A stretch of 64,000 bases of DNA, from positions 5,642,001-5,706,000 of the forward strand of contig JAVHKY010000005.1 in assembly GCA_035079385.1 (NCBI GenBank). The letters run 5' to 3'. The notes under the pieces are model-generated. The model saw only the letters and a program-made list of their open reading frames with translations, was not told the origin of the DNA and ran no database searches. The position numbers and the translations under genes were made by a program. The DNA is from Aspidiotus rigidus (Eukaryota; Arthropoda; Insecta; Hemiptera; Diaspididae). Positions 54,395-64,000 of the stretch are shown here, piece by piece. The stretch's first letter is position 1. Each line of letters starts with the position of its first letter.

Positions 54395-56663
54395 GCTATT
54401 GTTAGGCCCAGTATAACCCAGTATGCTGTATGTTGGGCCTCTAGGATAGGATACTGTATAGGAGTAGGACTAATACTAGGCTATTATTAGGCTTAGTATA
54501 CCGTAGGTTAGGCTTGTAATAATGAAGGCTAAGGATGTAGGTTCCAAAGTAACAAAGGTCAAAATTTTTCCAAGTTCTTATCACTTGTGAGGTCATTTCG
54601 TCTCACGATTTCGTGATTCAAATTTCAGAATGACCCCCTCCCCAGGCTTAAGACATATCCATATCAAAAACCGTCACGGTTTTTTACGATTTTCCCAAAA
54701 GTATGGTCTCCTTGAAAAAATCGTCAGGCTCTCCCCGCTACTATTTTTTATGCTAATTAGCTGACGGGTTCGCTGCTTTTAGTCTAGTACGAGGTTACGA
54801 TAGACGTAGTATCTTTGGTCTACGAGGTTTATAGAACTCACTCTGTATACCACAGGGTGATATTTTTCACACATTTAGAAGTCTGAGTTCTTGAGCTTCG
54901 CAGCAGATGAAATTTTTTCCTCCTTATAGGTATTTATCACTGAAAATGGCGCTTTCGTCGTTCATTTTTGGGTAAGAAACTGCTCTTTTTCCCGGTGACG
55001 CGTGAGTTTCTGTTTACATTTTTCTTTCGCCGTCTTTCCGTGCTTTTCTTCACTGTTTGTTACTTCTCTCGACAGAGCCTCTCTTTTTATTTCAGGCGTA
55101 CATTTACAAAAGAATCTGCCAAGGAAATTGGTAAACGTCACTTTCTTTGCCTCTCTACAAACAGTTGCAGTAGTATTACGAGTGTTTTGCGGATAATTGT
55201 AACTAGAGTATTTTTTTTATGTAAACCTCATAGGTACTTTTTGAGGATAATTGTGCAACCATACAAATTTAACTCTGGCAGATAGATTACAAATCATGCC
55301 AACAACGCCTTGTGATATGAGTCCGCACTCGGACTCGAACGATTAGAGGACCACAAATTAATTCAAAACTACAGACGAAAGGTATCGATGAAAACTAATT
55401 TATTCAAATTCCTAGTTGTTCAGAAGATACAAAAAATCACTAGAAAAAAAATTACTCAAGTAAATACTGTTCTTCCTTTCCAACATTAATATTCATTAAA
55501 CACAATAATTAATATCAACAAAAAAAGAAAAAAAAATACAGAAAATTGAAATTTTGTAGAAAATGGAGAAAAATAAAGAAAAAACGAAGGAAAGAAAGAT
55601 TCAAATCGTAATATTTAGGGTGTATAATGTACAAAATATTACAGACATACATTATGATAAAATGAACTAACATTAGAAAAATGAATAAATAAATATTACG
55701 TTTAAATTGAGAATTGATTTCAAGAATTAGAAATTTCCCTTTCTATATACAATTTACAAAAACTCTCAATGTCAAGAACTTTTTGTGAGTGTACCATATT
55801 GAAAATTGCACTTAGAGACAGATGAGAGAAAAATATAGAAGTGAAAAAATAATATTACAACAATTATTTTCCGCCGAGTTTATAGCTTTAAGAGGAAGAT
55901 AGGATTTCATTAAAAAAAAAAAAAAAAAAAAAAAAAGGTGAGAAAACACATCACGCCAATAAGCTACCTATATGTGCATATAACAATATACCAACACGAG
56001 GTAACTTCTAGACCTTCAAAAATTTTAAATAGGAGAAAAATAATTATTTTGAATAGGACCCACCGTAGTAACCACAAAATTAAAAAGGAATGTTAATAAA
56101 TAAACAGAGAAAAAGAAGGAGATAGAAAAGGAAAATGTGAAATAGAAAGAACAGACACAATAATATTCAACGAAAATTTGTATATTTGAACGAAGTAAAA
56201 GTAATTTGCTGCCTCGACCATGGTAAGTGGCAGCTCACTGGCACGACAAAGAATCATGACATATTCTACCTTATTTATCTAATTGAGAACCGGCATTTGT
56301 AATATTCAAATACAAAATGATTAAGCGATACGGAATCAATACTCAAATTTACTTACCAACAGTGGTCCAGCATTTCATAATATTTATTAAGTACTTGAAA
56401 GCAAAAATATATATATATATTTATATATATAAAAGCAAATGAGTGATATTTTATTCAAATACCAACGCAAGAGATTTATTTTTTCCCAGAAATTTAGAAA
56501 CGTCAAAGAATTATTACCTTTACTTATAGATAAATGCGTTACACTCGACATTGACGGTACGAGAGTAAAACAAAAATTTTTCGCTTTTTGGTTGGTAACT
56601 AACTAAAAAATTTTTCAATAACAACATACTGTACAGATAAAAATAATTCACTGGTATAAAAAG

Positions 56664-56696
<33 letters not shown>

Positions 56697-57020
56697 AAGG
56701 AAAAAAAAGGTCGACAATATTACTTAATATTTTAACAAACATCATCAACGATAATCGAAAAGAGATCATGTTACATTCAATTTTTAAAATATATATACAA
56801 ACGCTAAATTAGTTTACTTACAAGAAAAGAAAAAACAATAAAAAATTTACGTTAAGACTATCGTTATTGATGAAATTTTTGTCTTTATTATCTTTTTTGA
56901 AGATATGACCCGCTTCTTAATAACTCTTCGTTCTTCGAGATTTCTCGAATGTTTCTCATCAAAAACAAGTACTCGTACTTCTTCGTTAACATTTACCAGA
57001 TATAAATCAAGTTGTTTCAG
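54395..57020. other. Repeat remnant and long 3' flank of Bap170
   Basis: 54395-54560 is TTAGGC/CTAGTAT-type repeat text similar to 49980-50100. From about 55300 to 57020 the sequence is very AT-rich with long A runs (55912-55936, 56660-56685) and no open frame of note. The Bap170 3' UTR probably occupies its upper end. Confidence 0.5.
56884..56889 (-). terminator. Bap170 candidate poly-A signal
   Basis: TTTATT on the plus strand (AATAAA on the minus strand) 133 bp beyond the Bap170 stop codon. Other copies occur further down in this AT-rich flank. Confidence 0.45.
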
Positions 57021-57021
57021 G

Positions 57022-60000
57022 TCATCTATTATGGTCGTTCATATCAAATAATATCTGAGCAATGGTGCGCGATGATTCAACGTTACTCAAAGCCACACTG
57101 GCTAAATGTGGTTCGTAACCTCTCACATGTCTGTAACACAAATATATGATTCCATGAGTTATAAGTTATTGGTAACCCTCAATTGCTCGTCTTTTCTCTC
57201 TTCTGTGAGGTGACGAAATCAATGTTGAACCTACACTCCTAAAATATATTCAAGACCGACTACAAAGAAACTTACCTCCTACCAACGGTCGAGTAGATCA
57301 CCACATTACGTAGAATAAGACTGGATGTTAATCGGATACTTTTCGTTACTGGTCCCTCATTGTCGTCCTACAAAACAAATTAATTAATTAATACAAAATT
57401 CATTTCGCTTCACAGACAAACGTGAATCAATAACTGAGTTTCGAGACTTTACCTGCAGTTCTTTGGGATTCACAAATTCTAAGGCGTGTCTTTTGATCGC
57501 ATGTAACGCCGCATTTGGAGCATATCCAGGATGCGGCGCTGGTGGTAATGGCGGGGGTATCTCGCTCCGACCACTTTGTGAAATCTGCTTCCTCCGAACA
57601 GCCATCATCTTCAGAATCTATCAATAAGAGAAAAATTAAAAAATAAAATCATATTTTTAGTTTCTAAAAAAACATTGCACGTATTCAACTTAATCGATAT
57701 GTACCTCAGGATTACAATGCCTATCATAGAGGTGAGTCATTAACGAGAAACGTTTACGTTTCATTGCATCACATCGCTCCCACAGACATTGGATTTCTTG
57801 ACTATCGGACGGACAATGAGCCGCACAAGCATGTAGGTAAACTTCATTCGCTGATTTGAAACTCCTGAACACAAAAAAAAAAAATCAATACACTATCACA
57901 AATAGGATGAATCATTAATATGAGTAATATTACTGACCTCATACAACTTCTCCATTCGCAAACATATTGTCCTTGTTCGACAGTTTTAGCCGAGCTAGCA
58001 ACATGGGTAACAGATGAAGTTACAGACGTAGCTGTAGTGGACACCACAACACTGGCCGCAGTCGTCGCGACAGTCATTGAGGTAACGCTAGTGACAGCAG
58101 GTACACTGACTGATTGCGACACTAAGGCCTGTGGGGTCGTTGTCGATGCAGTTGGTTGAGTTTGAGGTGTTTGGTGAACTAACTGTGATTGTGGTTGCAC
58201 AGTCGTCAAAGGCGATTGTTGTTGTACAATTTGCGTCGTCGGTTTATTAGGAACGACCGACTGCAAATGTGGAATAGTTTTTATCACCTTTACTTGTCGA
58301 CTATTTATTGACTGTGTAGCGGCCTGAACTTGCACGCTTGCGGCAGCAGCCGTTGAAATCGTACTCGCTTGTGAAATGAAAGTGCTAACTTGAGTGATTT
58401 GCGGTACGTGCGCGATCTGCGATACTTGCGAAACAATCGTTGGAGACACTGTGTTCTGCGCGTTCACTATCGTGCCAGTTTGTGTTAGATTGTTGGAGTT
58501 TAATGAATAGACGTTCGTAAAATGGTTGGCAGTAGTAGGCTGTGAAGACGCTGATACCACTGATTGCACAGGTAAAAACTGCTGACTCGACTGGGCGTTG
58601 CCCAATGTTTGCGTATGAACAAGCTTTGTAGGTGGTGCCGATTTTATTGAAGTATTTGGCAGCGACGTAGAGGCGATGATTGGAGTCGAAGTGACAGGCA
58701 TGACTGGAGACGGCGAACCAGCTATTTTTTGCATAATAACTTTTTGTTGCGAAGCATTCGTCACCATCGATTGTGAGGTCAGTGGAGGTGCACCCTGACT
58801 TTGAAGTATAATAATGGTTTTAGCACCAGTACCGTGTTGCTGTGGAGTTTGTGTGACGAGTACGGTTTGCGGCTGGCCCTGAACAACAGAAGAAAAAAAA
58901 TCCACAATTAATGATCGTGCTCCTAAAATTAGATGGTCGGGTATCCGCGATGTTGTTCAGATTGTACTTGCAAGCTAATACAACCCACTTCGTGGACGGA
59001 TACCGGATACGATCAAAGTCTGAGAAAGTGCGAAATTGTAATAAGAGATAGTAGACATTGATTAAAATATCGGAGTCCTCATTAAGCTGTCATTCTTAGT
59101 ACAAAAACAATGCCTGTTAAGATCTCAACGAATCACCACGAATAAACAAATGAAAAAATTTAATCATTCACCAACTCCGAGCTAGAAAATCTTAACAGAG
59201 GGGTTCGAGAGATTACCAGGAAAATTAAAAATTTTTCACTCAAGATCTACGATCGAAGTGCAAATGTCATTCACCGTTTCTCTGAATCTAGCAGCAAATT
59301 AAGTCATATTTTAATAATAGAACGCGAAACTGCTGAACATCGTTACAATCACGCATTGTTCTGTTTTCCCCCTAATATCAACATTCTAAAGGATTTCAAC
59401 GACCAATACAGTAAAAATTTTCGTTGACGAAAAATTCACAAGATTTAAATTTATCTACAATAGATAAGAGAAGTGGTTGCGTGAAAATAAGAACAATGTC
59501 CGAAAATAAATTCATGACTAAGTGATTGAAAGGACCTTTCGAGTTGAGATCGAGCCAACTGATTACGAAAGTAGGTGACAGAATGAGAGCATAAATTATT
59601 GATCAGATGCAGCTGAGCGAAATTCTCCGCGAACCTTTGGACCAATCAAAAAGAAAATAAAAACGATCACAGAATCAAAGAAATTTTGCACACCTGTACG
59701 ATAGCTGTCTGAGGAGTGACGAAATACTGTTGTCCACCGGCACCCATGATAGCTACACGCTGCTGAAGTCCCGACGCGGAGCTCGCCACCAGAATCTGTC
59801 TTGGCGATGGACCCGAGGTGAGATACAGCTGTTGGGAGGCAGGCGATTCAACAACAGGAGGAGCAGGAGGAGGAATAATTGGTTGATAATTTGAAGGAGG
59901 AGCGGCTGCCACCGTAGGGGTAGGTACCGACACCTCCTCTTCGTCCATACCATCAATATCACCGAGTACATCCGCTGCGAGAGCAGCATATAAGTTAGCA

Positions 60001-63000
60001 GCTGATGACGAAGCTTTGACACTACCTACAAATACGATAAAACAAAATTTATCCGAGGGAACAATACAGTTAAAATAATGCTATATAAACACAACGTACC
60101 ATCGTCGTCAATCCCGTCATCGTTTAATGCCATTTTAGTGTCACCGTTCAAACGAAGTTTCTTCGGATCACTATCACATTGAACTTCTTGATCACTGGTC
60201 CTTTTCATCACAACTTTTTGCCCAACAGCAATACCGTGCGAGAAAGAGGTCTGAAAAACAAAAATCAACAGCCAAGTCATGATTTTGAATCAATTCACAA
60301 GAACAAAGTAAAAACAAAATTTAAAAAATTAAAAAGTACCTTTTTATTCGAGCAAATGACACTTTTCTCGTTCGTCGCAGCGTTATACACGTATGTTTTT
60401 TGAAGTTCGTCCTTCGAAATCAATTCAAGCCCTTTGTCGCCTAGTCTTAGAGCACCATTTAGTATAGGTGGTTCTTTCCTCTCCGAATTCTTTTCCAGAA
60501 GTTCAGCTAACATCAAATTTTTCGAGGACGCGGGTTTTTCTTCAATTTTGACTTCGTTCCTTAAAATAGTATCGAGGTTGATATCTTGCGCCGTAAGATT
60601 TTGCACATCAGCGCTGACTACTTGAGCGACCGCATCTTTCTTCGCAACAGAGTTGATTTCTACTTTTAGGTCATTGGTTGCCGCTGCAGGTCTATCCGAA
60701 ATGTTGGAAACTGGTCCATTGATTTCAGTTGTCGACGTAAAATCACGAGTGTTCGAATTACTCGCGAGAATCGTATTTCCAGACACGATATTTGCCCCGA
60801 ACTCATTTCTCAACAAAATGTTGTTTAATAGCGAGTCATCGCTCATAATATTATTTGATATTGTATCATCTAAGGCGTTGTTCGATTTTCCGTTGATTAA
60901 AAAATCTTCGAACATTCCAGTCGAATCTTCGCTGGCTACTTCACCTGAAAATATCATTTTAATATCAGTGCTGGGGTACAAGAAACCTCGGTTAAGATAG
61001 AAAACAAAGAATTATCGAACAGAGAAATACACTTACATGAAGGTAAATTAGTTTCAGTATCTTTAATCGATATAACGGGCAAAGACTGGCTGCTCGACGA
61101 CTCGGATAACTCTGCTTCTAAATCATTCAACTTCAAATTTCTATTAACAGCAGCACTATTCGCTGAATCGGGAATAAAATTATTCCCAACAGTAGCAGAA
61201 ACTGTGTGATTTTCAACAATGACTTTATTAGTTTGACTTTGGATTGTCTGCTTCGGGAACTCCGCATTATCGCTCAAATGCAACTGGGATGAAAAATCTG
61301 GAGATTTTATCATTTTTTCATCAGTTGTGAGCTCCGCTCCTACTTCTGGCTTGTCCTCATCCTGTAATTAGTAATGAGACACGTAAGTTACATACACAGT
61401 GCACTAAAGATCAAAATTTACAACGAGACAAAATACTTACAATGACGACGTTCATAGGCGTAAAATTTCGTACACCGTTTATTCGAGACTGATAGGGCTT
61501 GGAGTTGGCCGAGACAGTCGACGTAATGACCGAGACGGCGGGTGACGGCGCAACTGGTTCTTGTTTCACGGGGACGGTATTCACCTGCAAATTTTGGGTT
61601 AACTGAGGAAGGTTCGTCGATGACTGGTGCACGATTTTATTCTGTTCTTGCATTAGTTGCCTCAACTGGCTTTGCGATACGAAAGCAAATTGCTGTCCCG
61701 TTTCGTTGGTTGTGATCGGAATGGCTTGTTGGGCGACTGAGGCTGGTTGATCTGACAATATTTGCTGCGGTATAACAGTCCGCGACTGTGTTACTTGTGC
61801 CGCTTGTAGCAACTGTTGCTGCACTGATTGTGGTATCTGTGACAGCAACTGCTGCTGCAAGGCCGGTGTCATGATCACTTGCTGCGTTTGACCAGACTGC
61901 GATGACAAGACAACTGGTTGCGGCGCTAGTCCATCCGAGGATTGCCCAGCTGGCTCTTGTTTGACAGAGCATAATTGTATAATCGGTTGGCCTTGATTGT
62001 TTTGCGACGTAACTTGCAACAGTTGTTGTTGACCAGACGGCGTTATCTGGATAAGTTGCTGCTGACCACTAGGATGTGAAATTTGAACAAGTTGTGGCTT
62101 ATCCGCATTGGTATTCACCTGCAGGAGTTGCTGTCCCTGAGCGAGTTGAATTATCGGTTTCTGTTCCTGAGACTGAATTACTTGCACCAATTGTGGTTGT
62201 GATCCAGGCTGCGCTATCTGGACCATTTGTTTCTGTTGTACATCGGCAGTGGGTTGAGAAATTATATGAATGCTAGACGTGTCACCGCTCGGCATAATAC
62301 CCGAAATTTGTGGCTGTGTTACTATCTTATGTTGTTGCAATTGTTGTTGTTGCTGTTGTTGTTGTCTTTGGGTAACCTGCGCAAGATTTTCAGAACATAT
62401 ATATTAGAATGGAGAATCGTACAAAGTTAGGGTACGATTAATCTGTTAATTTCATTCTGTTAATATCAAATCAACTCGAAAACCGTTTTAATTTATTAGT
62501 TGGTCACACTTCATGCAGCACCAACCTCATTATTGTGGTTTGTCTCCCGAATCCGGTGAAAGATACCTCATACATCAGTAGGGCCCTCGTTCACGTAAGT
62601 GAATTGATGATAAAAATTACGTACCTGTGCGGCAACAGCAGTATTCAGCACCAGTTGGTGGGGAGTCGCCAATACAGACTTATCACTCTTAACGTTAGTG
62701 GAAGTTTTTGGATTGACGAAATCGCCTACCTTACTCGCTAGTAAACTTTTAATTAACGACGTGTTATTGGACGAATCAGTTGCATTAGGCGTCGCGACAG
62801 TGTTCATGACGGTGATGGGTGTTTGCGTTGGTAAGGAAGATTTCAATTGTGGTGCCGTCGCGGGTGACGTACTACCAGCATTCAACAACACGTTGCTCAA
62901 ATGTGGATGCGTTGACGAAACCTGCACAATTATAATCATAGCGGATTCTTTATTACACACATTCATCTAAACTGGTCGAAGGCGCTAAACATGCGACAAA

Positions 63001-64000
63001 AGCCAAGGCATAGCGAAGAGAAAGAAGGTGATGAGAATAAAAAGAAAACCGACACCCAAAGTAAAAAAAGAAGACAGACAATCGCCCTAACACCAACGAT
63101 TAAATTTTTGCGATCATTCTTTTTCCCCTATTAAAAGAGTTTTGCGTACGAAGAAACTTACGTACCTTGCTCTTGACTTCTTTTTTACTTATTTGGGGCG
63201 ACGAGGGACCGCTAAGCTGAGCTTTCAATATAGGAGAAGACGGGGTACGTACTGGTTGGGTAAGGGCACTGGGCGTAACGGTAACATTCAAAGGTTTTGC
63301 GCGCACCTGTATTCCTTCGTAAACAACTACTTTAGAAGTACTCGTGTCAGTTGTACCAGGAGTGAGAACAGGCATTATTTGACGAGGTCCAACTTGCGCT
63401 CCGAAAACAGATCTAGAGAACGAGAAAACAAAAAAGAAAACAGAAAATTAAATTTCAGTACAATCTAATTTAAATTATTTTGAACCGTATTGATACCCCA
63501 TACCTGACACATTGAGGAAAATGTAGAGGCGCAATCACACCTCGTCGACCAGCGCGCGAACAGGCAGTTAAATACATTTTATAGACTTCACCCTGTTCGA
63601 CGCCTCGACCAGGTTGTGTGTGCGTTTCGAACGTGTTTTTTAGCCACTGCGAGGCAAAATTCTCGTTCTCTTGTTGAGTAACCGCCACCGCAGAAGGCTG
63701 CGTCACTGTATTGGTACTGGGGACTGATGTAATAGTAGTAAGTGAACTTACAGAAGGTGTTACAACAGAAGTTACAGTTGCACTCGTAGATGATAATACC
63801 ACTAAAAGGAAGAAGAAAATGAATAAATTAATTCGTTATCACCGCTAAATAAGGACGTAGCTATAATAAGCGAAACAAACAGCCATTGATTACAAATCGC
63901 TGGTTCAGCTTATTGTAGCTACCCACTAAGGCTTCGCGAAGAACCTACCTCTTTGTGGAGGGACAACTTTCGTTGCTGGTATCGCAGCCGGTGCAGCGAC
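57022..64000 (-). CDS. Bap170: Bap170/ARID2, PBAP chromatin-remodelling subunit, C-terminal part
   Basis: Subunit that defines the PBAF/PBAP form of SWI/SNF remodellers in the nucleus. Fourteen exons on the minus strand, the first cut by the window edge: >64000-63949, 63801-63504, 63412-63166, 62921-62625, 62376-61441, 61361-61037, 60944-60340, 60250-60100, 60025-59694, 58878-57938, 57864-57705, 57617-57453, 57367-57276 and 57130-57022 (TGA). Phases agree and give 1,569 residues. Order: RFX-type DNA-binding domain (FASQWLKNTFE, EVYKMYLTACSRAGRRGV, FPQCVRSVFGAQVGPRQI); a long Gln/Ser/Thr-rich region with a poly-Q run near 62340; acidic stretches; two C2H2-like fingers (CEWRSC...H....H and CLWERC...HLYDRH); then the conserved ARID2 C-terminus (HALEFVNPKELQ, EGPVTKSIRLTSSLILRN, HLASVALSNVESS). 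The ARID domain and N-terminus lie beyond 64000. Confidence 0.93.

Overview
The window is AT-rich eukaryotic DNA with compact spliced genes (GT-AG introns, many of 50-120 bp). It is almost certainly from an arthropod. A Sex-lethal-type two-RRM protein, an insect-style astacin and the Brahma-associated subunit Bap170 point to an insect. The base composition and mobile-element load would fit a hemipteran such as a scale insect or mealybug, but that last step is inference. I rebuilt gene models from reading frame, splice sites and intron phase; no search could be run.

Layout. About 0-9.9 kb: no supportable gene, only repeats and one MITE. 9.95-11.4 kb (-): a zeste/Myb-SANT-like gene. 17.8-18.2 kb (-): a weak RPA3-like exon. 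19.2-19.7 kb (-): UQCRQ, a small subunit of respiratory complex III. 21.0-25.6 kb (+): aftiphilin. 25.7-30.3 kb (-): condensin subunit CAP-G/NCAPG, convergent with aftiphilin. 30.9-34.9 kb (+): a Sex-lethal homologue, head-to-head with NCAPG across a 640-bp spacer carrying E2F- and CRE-type sites. 35.4-47.5 kb (-): a secreted astacin metalloprotease with two alternative last exons. Its introns hold a nest of Penelope-like retroelements (PLEs) with hammerhead ribozyme motifs and GIY-YIG endonucleases, a minisatellite-bearing insertion, MITEs, fold-back repeats and a 263-bp (AG)n tract. 48-54.5 kb: repeat-rich DNA with divergent minisatellites and a 2.7-kb inverted repeat. 57.0-64.0 kb (-): the C-terminal 1,569 residues of Bap170/ARID2, running off the right edge.

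The host genes do not form one pathway. They are housekeeping genes for chromosome condensation, chromatin remodelling, vesicle traffic and respiration, plus one RNA-binding regulator and one secreted protease. The most notable signals are a near-complete hammerhead ribozyme in the PLE terminal repeat, a 45-bp/90-bp higher-order minisatellite in an element that inserted into a PLE, a dispersed family of repeats ending in short GC-rich hairpins, the duplicated astacin terminal exon, and three single-base frame breaks next to homopolymers (zeste-like gene, NCAPG, PLE) that suggest either consensus errors or recent decay.
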